Shown here in pieces: positions 31,901 to 40,591 of a DNA stretch of 64,000 nucleotides. Source of the DNA: [Clostridium] scindens (lineage in GTDB: Bacteria > Bacillota > Clostridia > Lachnospirales > Lachnospiraceae); contig NZ_CP080442.1 in assembly GCF_019597925.1 (NCBI RefSeq), positions 723,001 through 787,000 of the forward strand, in the 5' to 3' direction. Within the stretch, counting starts at the first letter, position 1. Every line of letters begins with the position of its first letter. The notes below the pieces were generated by a model. That model was not told the origin of the DNA. It was given only the letters and a program-made list of their open reading frames with translations, and did no database searches. A program made the translations under genes and the position numbers.

Positions 31901-32555
31901 TGCCTGCAATAAATGCAATGGCTTTTATGATGTCCTCCTTCAACTGCCGATCATCCAGCTGTGGATCGTTACATTTCTGCTCTAGCTTGTACTTGCAGTA
32001 ACTGACGATCAATTCGTTCTGCATCGTCAGCGTCTCTTTGGTTATAAGATTATCTTCCCGGAGCATAGGCATAAGAAGCTTAAGGCTCCGGTCATTAATA
32101 TTTTTCCCAAAATACATGGACTCGATCTCTTCGGAGAACTGGTCCCGTTCTTCCGGGAAGATCTCATAGTACCGGTTCATGATCTCAGGAAGATTGTCAC
32201 TGCGTTTTCCATAAAAGAAATTGTAGAATATATGAGGCTTCTTAAGCATGGTATCCACAAAAAGTTCCCATATAGACAGAAAATTTTCAGTAGGAGACAG
32301 GTTCTTTTGGCTTTGTAACTCAAGGGAATGACTATATTCCCTGAAATATTTCAGGGAGGCGAACATAGCCAGCTGATCCAGGTCTTCAAAATAGAGATAA
32401 ATGGTGGAGTTATGAAATCCAGCCTTCTGCGCGATCTTGCGGACCGATATATTCTCAAGGCCTTCAGATTCTATCATTTCCTGGGCGGCATTAATAAATG
32501 TTCTGGCGTTCTGCCTTTTTTGCTCTTCTTTATCTATCAGTTCAGATTCTTTCAT
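31890..32555 (-). CDS. TetR-family regulator of the betaine-reductase operon
   Basis: 221 residues. The helix-turn-helix is clear: ARTFINAAQEMIESEGLENISVRKIAQKAGFHNSTIYLYFEDLDQL at residues 17-62. The C-terminal ligand domain is unassigned. It is divergent from grdI, and between them two copies of the palindrome AATAAGCGCGCTTATT sit on the grd promoter, one in the spacer and one downstream. It therefore most likely represses the reductase-transporter operon and is released by a substrate such as betaine; the ligand is inferred. The ATG is 262 bases from the grdI start. Confidence 0.88.
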   Translation of the reverse strand: MKESELIDKEEQKRQNARTFINAAQEMIESEGLENISVRKIAQKAGFHNSTIYLYFEDLDQLAMFASLKYFREYSHSLELQSQKNLSPTENFLSIWELFVDTMLKKPHIFYNFFYGKRSDNLPEIMNRYYEIFPEERDQFSEEIESMYFGKNINDRSLKLLMPMLREDNLITKETLTMQNELIVSYCKYKLEQKCNDPQLDDRQLKEDIIKAIAFIAGIRM

Positions 32556-32675
32556 TGTTCATAAATCCTCTCTTAATCACAGTGGTCTTCTGTGTAAATG
32601 TACCATATTTTGCCTTCAAAAAAAAGCATAGTTCACAAAAAAACTTGCGAATGACAAATAATTGTCAGGTTTGGA

Positions 32676-32737
32676 TTGACAATAAGCGCGCTTATTGCTA
32701 TTATCATTGTAAGAAATAATAAATAAGCGCGCTTATT
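32676..32737 (+). promoter_or_regulatory. grd promoter with duplicated palindromic TetR operators
   Basis: TTGACA (32676-32681), 17-nt spacer and TATTAT (32699-32704). The spacer is almost entirely the 18-bp palindrome CAATAAGCGCGCTTATTG (32680-32697). A second copy, AATAAGCGCGCTTATT (32722-32737), begins 41 bp after the equivalent point of the first, about four helical turns. Binding by a TetR dimer at both sites would block polymerase completely. Confidence 0.85.
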
Positions 32738-32817
32738 GAAATAACAAATAGGGCAAATTATACAAAGAGTGCACACTTTGGACTTGCCGGCAAGAAGATG
32801 AATGAAGGAGGATTATC

Positions 32818-34143
32818 ATGAGACTGGAGATTGGAAATTTCTATGTACAGGATATCGCATTCGGAGAGACCCTGGCATATTGCGACGGAGTCCTGTCAAT
32901 TAATAAGCAGGAGGCTTTGGACTATATCAAAGAAGATGACAGGATCACCGAGGCTGACCTTTACATAGCAAAGCCGGGAGATAAGATCCGCATGTGCCCG
33001 GTAAAAGAAGCAATCGAGCCACGCATAAGACCGGATGGGAGGAGCGTGTTTCCTGGGTATACAGGAGAACTTAAGCCTGCCGGGGATGGCGTGACATATG
33101 CACTTAAGAACACAAGCGTCCTGGTTGTGGGAAAGCATTGGGGAGGCTTCCAGGATGGCGTGATCGACATGAGTGGAGAGGGACAGAAGTACACCCTGTT
33201 CGGAGAACTGAATAATATCGTACTGGTAGCGGATACGAATGAGACGTTTGAGCATAGAGAGCAGCAGAAGAAGAACGACGCCTTAAGACGGGCCGGACAC
33301 AGGCTGGCGGAGTATATTGCCTCCTGCGTCAAAGAACTGGAGCCAGATGAAATGGAAGTGTTTGAACTGGAGCCTATGATCAAGAGGGACGCGGAAACGG
33401 AGAAACTTCCTTCCGTCGTGTACGTGATGCAGCCCCAGTCCCAAATGGAAGAGATGGGATATAACGACCTGGCTTACGGGTGGGATATGAACCATGTTGT
33501 CCCTACGGTTATGCACCCCAACGAGATTCTGGATGGCGCAATGGTTTCCGGAAGCTTCATGCCGGTATCTTCCAAATGGTCGACCTATGATTTCCAAAAT
33601 TGTCCGAATATCAAGGCGCTGTACAGAGAACATGGGAAAACTATCAACTTCCTGGGTGTCATTATGTCCAATCTGAATGTAGCGCTGGAGCAGAAGGAGC
33701 GCTCTGCCTTGTTCGTGGCCCAGATCGCGAAGAGCCTGGGAGCGGACGGCGCCGTAGTAGCAGAAGAAGGCTATGGCAATCCGGACGCAGACTTTATCGG
33801 CTGCTATGTGGCGTTGGAAGACGCAGGAATCAAGACGGTAGGTATCACCAATGAATGTACCGGACGTGACGGACAGTCCCAGCCACTGGTGACATTAGAT
33901 GAGAAATGCGACGCGATCGTCTCCTGCGGCAATGTATCAGAACTGATTGAACTGCCTCCGATGGAGACGGTGCTGGGCGAACTGGAAGCCCTGGGAAGAG
34001 ACGGCTTATCTGGAGGATGGGCCAATGACGAGATATTAGGGCCATCGGTGAGGCCGGACGGCTCGATTATTATGGAAAATAACTCGATGTTCTGCGGAGA
34101 CCGGGTGTGCGGCTGGTCGCCAAAGACGATGAAAGAATTCTAG
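32818..34143 (+). CDS. grdI: Betaine/glycine reductase component B, proprotein subunit (GrdI/GrdE/GrdG family)
   Basis: 441 residues, ATG behind AAGGAGG. The protein matches the GrdE/GrdG/GrdI family: HWGGFQDGVIDMSGEG near residue 107, VVPTVMHPNEILDGAMVSGS near 228, KWSTYDFQN near 253, GVIMSNLNVALEQKERSA near 280, VAEEGYGNPDADF near 314 and ITNECTGRDGQSQPLV near 343. Family members are cleaved to two chains and carry a pyruvoyl group formed from a Cys in the 240-250 region; here that stretch has serines (S244, S246, S251, S252) and no Cys until C262. With GrdH and the BCCT transporter the likely substrate is glycine betaine, reduced to trimethylamine and acetyl phosphate with GrdA/GrdC/GrdD encoded elsewhere. 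Confidence 0.88.
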   Translation: MRLEIGNFYVQDIAFGETLAYCDGVLSINKQEALDYIKEDDRITEADLYIAKPGDKIRMCPVKEAIEPRIRPDGRSVFPGYTGELKPAGDGVTYALKNTSVLVVGKHWGGFQDGVIDMSGEGQKYTLFGELNNIVLVADTNETFEHREQQKKNDALRRAGHRLAEYIASCVKELEPDEMEVFELEPMIKRDAETEKLPSVVYVMQPQSQMEEMGYNDLAYGWDMNHVVPTVMHPNEILDGAMVSGSFMPVSSKWSTYDFQNCPNIKALYREHGKTINFLGVIMSNLNVALEQKERSALFVAQIAKSLGADGAVVAEEGYGNPDADFIGCYVALEDAGIKTVGITNECTGRDGQSQPLVTLDEKCDAIVSCGNVSELIELPPMETVLGELEALGRDGLSGGWANDEILGPSVRPDGSIIMENNSMFCGDRVCGWSPKTMKEF

Positions 34144-34157
34144 AGGAGGGTGGAAGG

Positions 34158-35462
34158 ATGAAGAAAGCAATCTTATATATCAATCAGTTTTTCGGACAGA
34201 TCGGCGGCGAAGACAAGGCTGATTTCGAGCCGCAGATCAGAGAGGGAAAGGTAGGCCCTGCGCTGGAATATGCCAAGACGCTGGATGCCCAGATCACCCA
34301 TACGATCATCTGCGGAGACAACTATATGGGGAGCCATACGCAAGACGCGGTGGATGCTATCCTAAAGATGCTGGAAGACAAAGAGATGGATATCTTCCTG
34401 GCAGGCCCCGCGTTCCAGGCCGGCCGCTATGGAGTCGCCTGCGGTACCATCTGCAAGGCGGTAAAGGAAAGGTATCATGTGCCAGTGGTTACCTCCATCA
34501 ATGTAGAGAACCCAGGCGTCCAGATGTTCAAGAAAGATATGTATATCTTGAAGGGAGGAAACATTGCCTCCAGGATGAGAAAAGACGTTGCGGCGGTAAC
34601 GAGGCTTGCCAATAAGATTCTGAACGGCGAAGAGATCGGCTGCGCGCAGGAAGAAGGATACTTTGAAAGAGGAATCCGCCGTCAGACATGGATTCAGGAA
34701 GGAACCCCGGCTTCAGAACGAATGATCGACATGCTGCTTAAGAAACTATCGGGCCAGCCCTTTGAGACAGAACTGCCGATCCCGAAGATGGACCGCGTGC
34801 CTATCGCGCCGCCGGTTAAGGATCTCAAGACGGCAAGGATTGCACTTGTGACCACCGGAGGAATCGTCCCGGTAGATAATCCGGACCGTATCCAGTCAGC
34901 TTCCGCTACACGCTGGGGCAGATACAATATTGAGAAGGAAGACGATTTGAAAGCAGGAGAGTATAAGACGATCCATGCAGGATTCGATCCGGCAGCAGCA
35001 GATGGGGATCCGGATGTCATCACGCCCATCGATGCCCTGAAGGTTCTGGAAAAGGAAGGCGTATATGGCAGCCTTCACCCTTACTTCTATTCTACGGTAG
35101 GAACGGGAACGACCCAGGCGGAAGCGCAGCGCATGGCCAATGAGATGATCCCTTACTTTAAAGAGGACCACGTGGACGGCGTGATTCTGGTATCCACATG
35201 AGGTACCTGCACTCGTTGCGGCGCAACGATGGTCAAAGAGATTGAGAAGGCAGGATTCCCGATCGTGCAGATGTGCAACCTGATTCCGGTGGCTAAGACG
35301 GTAGGAGCAAACCGGATCGTTCCAACAATATCCATCCCGTATCCGCTGGGAGACCCCGGGACACCTAAGGAAGAGCAGTGGAAGCTGCGTTATCACAGGA
35401 CAAAGGTGGCACTTGAAAGCCTGGCATCAGATATCAGCGAACAGACCGTATTCCCTGTCTGA
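34158..35462 (+). CDS. grdH: Selenoprotein GrdH (GrdB/GrdF family), Sec at in-frame TGA
   Basis: 434 codons plus stop from ATG 34158 behind GAGGGTGGAAGG. The frame contains TGA at 35199-35201 (codon 348), read as selenocysteine: VSTUGTCTRCGATMVKEI. The UxxCxxC motif is the catalytic signature of GrdB/GrdF/GrdH, and the C-terminal 86 residues (AGFPIVQMCNLIPVAKTVGANRI, then TKVALESL) continue in the same frame to TGA 35460. A 6-bp hairpin CGTTGC/GCAACG with GGC loop lies 12 bases after the TGA. Conventional calling would split the gene. Paired with GrdI, it is the substrate-binding B component of betaine reductase. Confidence 0.95.
35202..35230 (+). promoter_or_regulatory. SECIS hairpin of grdH
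   Basis: CGTTGC (35214-35219) pairs with GCAACG (35223-35228) around a GGC loop, 12 bases downstream of the selenocysteine TGA, as in bacterial SECIS elements bound by SelB. Confidence 0.65.
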
Positions 35463-35489
35463 TCCTATTATGGATGAAAGGGGAATACT

Positions 35490-36980
35490 ATGAAGAAAGA
35501 AAAGAATCAAGTGTTTTATGTTTCTCTGCTGCTGACAGGCGGCATTGCTATATGGGCTGTGGCATTTAATGGCAGTTTTACTTGCGTATCCAACGCGATC
35601 TACTCCTTCCTTACGACAGAATTCGGATGGCTGTACTTGCTTGCCATGCTGGCATTTGTCATCTTCATCATTGGCATTGCCTGCAGTAAATATGGGAAAC
35701 TTCGATTGGGGCCGGATGATTCAAAGCCGGAATATAAGACAGCCTCCTGGTTTGCCATGCTATTCGGGGCAGGCATGGGGGTAGGCCTGGTGTTCTGGGG
35801 AATCTCAGAGCCGGTATCCCATTATATGAATCCGCCAGGAATGGAAGGAGGCACTGCCGAGGCGGCGGATTTTGCCATAAAGTCTTCATTCATGCACTGG
35901 GGAATCCATCCTTGGGCCAACTATGCCATCATTGGGCTGGCGCTTGCGTACTTCCAGTTCCGCAAGAAGAAGCCTGCGCTGGTAAGTTCTATTTTCGAGC
36001 CGCTGATCGGGGAGAAGAAAACAAACGGCGCTTTGGGAAAGACTATAGACATACTGGCAGTATTTGCGACGGTGGCGGGAGTTACCACTTCGCTGGGACT
36101 GGGCGTATTACAGATTAACAGTGGCCTGGACTATCTGTTTGGAATCCCGTCTACGCTTCTGGTGCAGATTGCGATTATTGCAGTGATTACCGTAGTATAC
36201 ATATGGTCGGCGGTATCCGGGATCGAGAAGGGAATCAAGCTGATATCCGATGCCAACCTCTATATCGCATTTGGCCTTATGATACTGGCAGTCCTGGTTG
36301 GGCCGAAGGTAGAAATCATGAATAATTTTGCCAACGGCCTGGGGCAGTATCTGGGCAATCTGATTCCTGACAGCCTTGCCATCAAAACCTATGGGGATAA
36401 CAGCTGGATAATGAGCTGGAGGATCTTCTACTGGGCATGGTGGATTGCATGGGCGCCTTTCGTAGGCGTGTTCATCGCAAGAATATCAAAAGGCAGGACA
36501 ATACGCGAATTCATTGTAGGCGTAGTACTGGCGCCTTCGTTAGGCTCTCTTGTATGGTTCGCGATATTTGGCACTTTGGGCATTCATCTGGGAGAAAATA
36601 AGATACTGTCTACGGAGACGCTTCAAAAAGTAGCGGCAACTCCGGAGATAGGACTCTTTACCGTCCTGGAAAAGTACCCGATCGGTATAGTGCTGTCCGT
36701 GATTGCTTTGATATTGCTATGTACGTTCTTCATAACTTCGGCGAATTCGGGAACATTTGTCTTATCTATGCTTACCTCCAAAGGAGATCTGAATCCTCCT
36801 AATAGTAAGAAGGTGCTGTGGGGAATCGTGCAGTCCCTGATGGCAGTGGGGCTTTTGATTGCAGGAGGCCTCAAGCCGCTGCAGATTATCTCCATAGCGG
36901 CCGCGTTCCCATTTATATTCATTATGCTCTTTGCCTGCGTATCGCTGGTGAAGGCTCTGAAGACCGAGAATGTATCATAA
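35490..36980 (+). CDS. BCCT-family betaine/carnitine/choline transporter
   Basis: 496 residues behind AAAGGGG. About twelve helices. Signature segments: GAGMGVGLVFWGISEPVSHYMNPP near residues 92-115, the conserved helix WRIFYWAWWIAWAPFVGVFIARISKGRTIREF near 310-340, and the GTLGIHL region. The aromatic WWIAWAPFVG box binds the quaternary ammonium. It lies 27 bases after grdH in the same operon and would deliver glycine betaine or a similar methylated amine to the reductase. Lacks the long C-terminal osmosensor tail of BetP, so a catabolic rather than osmotic role is favoured. Confidence 0.93.
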   Translation: MKKEKNQVFYVSLLLTGGIAIWAVAFNGSFTCVSNAIYSFLTTEFGWLYLLAMLAFVIFIIGIACSKYGKLRLGPDDSKPEYKTASWFAMLFGAGMGVGLVFWGISEPVSHYMNPPGMEGGTAEAADFAIKSSFMHWGIHPWANYAIIGLALAYFQFRKKKPALVSSIFEPLIGEKKTNGALGKTIDILAVFATVAGVTTSLGLGVLQINSGLDYLFGIPSTLLVQIAIIAVITVVYIWSAVSGIEKGIKLISDANLYIAFGLMILAVLVGPKVEIMNNFANGLGQYLGNLIPDSLAIKTYGDNSWIMSWRIFYWAWWIAWAPFVGVFIARISKGRTIREFIVGVVLAPSLGSLVWFAIFGTLGIHLGENKILSTETLQKVAATPEIGLFTVLEKYPIGIVLSVIALILLCTFFITSANSGTFVLSMLTSKGDLNPPNSKKVLWGIVQSLMAVGLLIAGGLKPLQIISIAAAFPFIFIMLFACVSLVKALKTENVS

Positions 36981-36991
36981 GAAATAGTCTG

Positions 36992-37032
36992 GAAAGTGGC
37001 GTCTTGACGTGTCAAGATGCCACTTTCATTTA
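36992..37032 (+). terminator. Terminator of the betaine reductase operon
   Basis: A 17-bp stem with one G-T pair (36992-37008 with 37011-37027) and a 2-nt loop, followed by ATTTAT. Confidence 0.8.
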
Positions 37033-37072
37033 TGCTCTGTTCGCCTTATAATTTAAGCAGCGAGGTGTGAGC

Positions 37073-37972
37073 ATGGAAGGAATCTTGAATTGTACGATAC
37101 CCGGAATCAAAATATGCATATTGTGGAGGCAGATTGCAGGAAGCGCTCTGCTTGCAGCGGTATTGGCATGCCTGTATATCTTTGCATGGTTCCAGAGCAC
37201 GGCATATGACAGCCTGCCGCAAGGACGGTCTGCCAGTCCCGTGATGAACGCACAGACGGGTAGAGTCGTAAGCGGGATGTTTCCGGAAATTGCATTGGGA
37301 ATTACAAAACCAACGGTAGTGCTGTCTCTTGATGAGAGGAGAGAAGAGGCGGGAATATTCCCGGAAGTGAATCAGAAAAAGAAAGAGGACCTGAATGTTC
37401 AGGTTATGACATCTTCGGACTCCCATCCGGCGGAGGCGCCGTTGATAGTTGTCTGCCTATATGGAAACGGAGGAATGCCAGAGAAGACCATATATTCCTG
37501 CGAAAGCCCCAATATAGAAGTAGATGCTTTTCAAAGACCCAGAAGGCTTGGCAAAGAATTTACCGGCTGGTATCTGGACCCTGCATGTACCATGCCCTTT
37601 ACAGGTGTGGAAGGAACCCCGGTGAATTTGGCGTTATACGCAGGATGGAAGGAATTCGACGGCTTTGTGTCCGATGAGAACGGACGGATCATTGGATGTA
37701 CAAGCCCATCGGTTGCCACTGACGGCATCCTGACATTTCCAAGAAGCATGGATTGTACAGGAATTGAAAGGAATTCCCTGGGAGGGCTGGAAGAAGAAGT
37801 GATTGAGGTCTACATTCCTTCCAACATCACCTATATTGCGCCGGGAGCCTTTGATCACCTCCATCTCCTGATGTTCATCGAGGTGGCTAAGGATAATCCG
37901 GCTTATTACAGCGAGGATGGAATTCTGTATGCGGCAGATGGAGAGATCATTGCATATCCTGGCGGAAGATAG
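37073..37972 (+). CDS. Surface protein with InlB-type and BspA-like LRR segments
   Basis: 299 residues. A single membrane helix at residues 20-43 (AGSALLAAVLACLYIFAWFQS) follows a short cytoplasmic head, so the rest is extracellular. A spacer of about 80 residues leads to a partial InlB/Listeria-Bacteroides beta-repeat near residues 120-180 (CESPNIEVDAFQRP..GKEFTGWYLDPACTMPF, then LYAGW). The C-terminal 80 residues match BspA-type leucine-rich repeats (VIEVYIPSNITYIAPGAFDHLHLLMFIEV, NPAYYSEDGILYAADGEIIAYP). Possible adhesion or sensing role. It precedes, but is not coupled to, the two-component genes. GTG 37067 is an alternative start. Confidence 0.75.
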   Translation: MEGILNCTIPGIKICILWRQIAGSALLAAVLACLYIFAWFQSTAYDSLPQGRSASPVMNAQTGRVVSGMFPEIALGITKPTVVLSLDERREEAGIFPEVNQKKKEDLNVQVMTSSDSHPAEAPLIVVCLYGNGGMPEKTIYSCESPNIEVDAFQRPRRLGKEFTGWYLDPACTMPFTGVEGTPVNLALYAGWKEFDGFVSDENGRIIGCTSPSVATDGILTFPRSMDCTGIERNSLGGLEEEVIEVYIPSNITYIAPGAFDHLHLLMFIEVAKDNPAYYSEDGILYAADGEIIAYPGGR

Positions 37973-38066
37973 GCTTTTGCCTGTTGCAAAGAATCCTGGG
38001 AAATATTATAATCTAGGAAAATGACATTTTTGTATGATGATGCATAAGTATAAATGGAGTGTGGAC

Positions 38067-38759
38067 ATGGGGAAGATATTATTGCTGGAAGATGATGAAA
38101 GCCTGAATCGGGGAATAAGCCTGAAACTTAAAAAAGAAGGGTACGAAGTTTTAAGCGCCACCGGAGTGCCGGAGGCGAAGGAGATGTTTCGGGAAAATGA
38201 GGTAGACCTGATCATCAGCGATATTTCTATGGAAGATGGGAATGGGCTGGAATTTGGACAAAGCGTGCGCAAGGTCAGCGATGTATACCTGATCTTCCTT
38301 ACGGCGCTGGATCAGGAAGTCGATATTGTAAATGGATATGATGCGGGGGCAGATGACTACATTACCAAGCCTTTCAGCCTGATGGTGCTGATATCCAAGG
38401 TCAATGCGCTGATGCGCAGGATTGAAAGTACGCACGAAGAAGGAAATGTGCTGACATCTGGAAACATCCAGGTCTGGTGCAAGGAGATGAAAGTATTTCA
38501 GGAGGAGCAGGAGGTATCTCTTAGCAAGAAGGAGATCCAGTTGCTGCTTTATTTTCTGGAGCATCCGAAGCAGATTATCTCGAAGGAGCAGATATTAGAA
38601 TCAGTATGGGATATGGACGGGCAGTTTGTAGATGACAATACGGTGCCGGTAACCATCAGCAGGCTGAAAAAGAAACTTGCGACAGAAGAAGATTATGAAT
38701 ACATCAAGAATGTAAGGGGGATTGGCTACCTGTGGACGACAGAAGTATTGAAAAAATGA
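38067..38759 (+). CDS. OmpR-family response regulator (BceR/VanR-like)
   Basis: 230 residues from ATG 38067 behind TGGAG; an 11-codon upstream extension is not used. Receiver domain: LLEDDES at 6-12, phosphoacceptor DLIISDISMEDGNG near residue 53, LTALDQE and KPFSLMVL with the conserved Lys. The winged-helix domain (LSKKEIQLLLYFLEHPKQIISKEQILESVWD..VTISRLKKKL) is OmpR-type. It overlaps the kinase gene by 28 bases and is followed by an FtsX-type ABC transporter, the usual bacitracin/lantibiotic-stress module. Confidence 0.92.
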   Translation: MGKILLLEDDESLNRGISLKLKKEGYEVLSATGVPEAKEMFRENEVDLIISDISMEDGNGLEFGQSVRKVSDVYLIFLTALDQEVDIVNGYDAGADDYITKPFSLMVLISKVNALMRRIESTHEEGNVLTSGNIQVWCKEMKVFQEEQEVSLSKKEIQLLLYFLEHPKQIISKEQILESVWDMDGQFVDDNTVPVTISRLKKKLATEEDYEYIKNVRGIGYLWTTEVLKK

Positions 38760-39817
38760 TAAAGAGCCGGGAACAGGGATATATCTGGCTGGAGCGGGAG
38801 TTAAAGATGAAACTTGGCGTAAGTACTGCATTCATTGCAGTATTTTTCTTTGTAATGCGCTGCCTTGAACCGAATTTCCGTTATTGGCTGCCCTTTCTTA
38901 TAGCCGCGCTTGTAATGAACGGCATATGGAATTATTTTTCGTATAAGCGGGAATACGGCAATTACCTGTCCATCAGCCGATATCTGGATGCGTTTGAAGA
39001 AGGGGACTATGATTTTCATACAGAAGAAGATTATATGAAAAGTGGAATCCATTCCCAGATCACAGAGCATCTGGAACGGCTCGGAAGTGCATTTGGAACA
39101 CTTCGGAACCGTCTGGTGGAGGAGAAGGAAAATACAAAGGCGCTGATCACAGATATTTCGCATCAGTTAAAGACGCCGATTGCCGCCCTTGGCTTGAGTT
39201 TTGAACTGGTAAAGGATGAAGATATCACAGCGGCGGAAAAGATGGAATTCCTGGAGCGTGCAGAGCAGGAAGTGGGAAAATTAAACTATCTTCTGGGGAC
39301 GCTTTTGAACCTGTCAAGGCTGGAGGCAGACATGATAAGACTTGAGCCTAAAGAGGCCAGCCTTAAGGAAACGCTGGTCCGGGCAGTCAATGGCATCTTT
39401 ATCAAAGCAAATGAAAAAAATATAGAGATAGAAATGGAAAGTTTTAAGGATGTGAGCCTACAGCATGATCCAAGATGGACAGCGGAAGCATTTGCCAATG
39501 TCCTGGATAACGCTGTCAAGTATTCACCGGAAAAATCTAGAATACAGATACGTGTTGAACGTGAGGTATCCTACGTACTGATTGAGATCGAGGATGAAGG
39601 GATCGGAATACCGAAGGAAGAATATTCCAATATATTCAAGCGATTCTACCGTGGCAAGACTCCGCAAGTGGAGGCCATGGAGGGGGCAGGCGTCGGCCTG
39701 TATCTGGTACGCGAGATCCTGGAAGCGCAGGGAGGCAGCGTGCGCGCCCTCCCTTCCCACAGGGGAGGAACCATATTCCAGATGATGCTGCCAAAAAAGA
39801 AGTATTCTCTAGAATAA
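38732..39817 (+). CDS. Sensor histidine kinase (BceS-like)
   Basis: 361 residues from GTG 38732 behind AAGGGGG; ATG 38756 is possible. Two adjacent membrane helices near residues 30-68 are joined by a very short loop, so there is no extracellular sensor, as in intramembrane-sensing kinases that detect stress through their ABC partner. DHp motif ITDISHQLKTPIAALGLSFELV near residue 136; HATPase boxes NVLDNAVKYSPEKS, DEGIGIP and GAGVGLYLVREIL. It pairs with the upstream regulator and the downstream permease. Confidence 0.9.
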   Translation: MDDRSIEKMIKSREQGYIWLERELKMKLGVSTAFIAVFFFVMRCLEPNFRYWLPFLIAALVMNGIWNYFSYKREYGNYLSISRYLDAFEEGDYDFHTEEDYMKSGIHSQITEHLERLGSAFGTLRNRLVEEKENTKALITDISHQLKTPIAALGLSFELVKDEDITAAEKMEFLERAEQEVGKLNYLLGTLLNLSRLEADMIRLEPKEASLKETLVRAVNGIFIKANEKNIEIEMESFKDVSLQHDPRWTAEAFANVLDNAVKYSPEKSRIQIRVEREVSYVLIEIEDEGIGIPKEEYSNIFKRFYRGKTPQVEAMEGAGVGLYLVREILEAQGGSVRALPSHRGGTIFQMMLPKKKYSLE

Positions 39818-39921
39818 CAAAACTGTTATTTTATCTGATATGTTCCTGTAAGACTCCTTTGGTAGGATAGATACAGACAAAGAAAGAATGCCCGGTCGGG
39901 TGTTAGGAAAGGGGTTCAATT

Positions 39922-40590
39922 ATGAGAGCAATATTAGAGACTGTAGATCTGGTAAAATATTATGGAGATGGAGACAACATGGTTAAGGCCATCGACCATA
40001 CAGATATATCCGTGGAGCGTGGAGAATTCGTCGCGGTGGTGGGCCGCTCGGGCTCAGGCAAGAGCACGCTGCTTCATATGCTGGGAGGACTTGACCGTCC
40101 CGACAGCGGCAAGGTATTCATCGAAGGAAGGGATATATTCGGGCTGAAGGATGAGCGGCTGGCCATATTCAGGAGAAGAAAGATCGGATTCATCTTTCAG
40201 GATTATAATCTGATGCCAGCATTGAATGTATGGGAAAACATTGTGCTTCCGATCGGATTGGACGGAAAAAGAGTGAATAAGGATTATGTGATGAGCATTG
40301 TAAAGAGCATTGGCATGGAGGACCGCCTGACTGCCACTCCAAGCATGCTGTCAGGCGGGCAGAACCAGCGCGTAGCGATCGCAAGGGCAATCGCCTCAAG
40401 GCCGGCGATTATTCTCGCGGATGAGCCCACTGGCAATCTGGACTCCAAGACAGAGATGGAAGTCATCTCAATCCTCAAGAACTGCGTTTCCAAGTATGGG
40501 CAGACCCTGGTCATGATTACCCACGACGAGACCATCGCCCAGATGGCAGACCGCATTATCATTATTGAAGATGGTAAGGTGGTGAAATAA
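39922..40590 (+). CDS. ABC transporter ATP-binding protein (MacB/BceA-like)
   Basis: 222 residues behind AGGAAAGGGG. Walker A GRSGSGKSTLLHMLGGLDRP near residue 37, signature LSGGQNQRVAIARAIASRP near 141, Walker B IILADEPTGNLDSKT near 161 and H-loop ITHDE. The GLDRPDSG and GNLDSKT features are typical of the MacB/LolD family, whose partners are FtsX-type permeases, and the next gene encodes one two bases later. The intergenic gap upstream (105 bases) probably holds a promoter controlled by the adjacent two-component system. Confidence 0.95.
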   Translation: MRAILETVDLVKYYGDGDNMVKAIDHTDISVERGEFVAVVGRSGSGKSTLLHMLGGLDRPDSGKVFIEGRDIFGLKDERLAIFRRRKIGFIFQDYNLMPALNVWENIVLPIGLDGKRVNKDYVMSIVKSIGMEDRLTATPSMLSGGQNQRVAIARAIASRPAIILADEPTGNLDSKTEMEVISILKNCVSKYGQTLVMITHDETIAQMADRIIIIEDGKVVK

Positions 40591-40591
40591 A

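Noticed and set aside
34107..34157. Earlier start for GrdH at 34107
   Set aside because: It lies within grdI out of phase; the conserved MKKAILYINQ start and SD fix ATG 34158.
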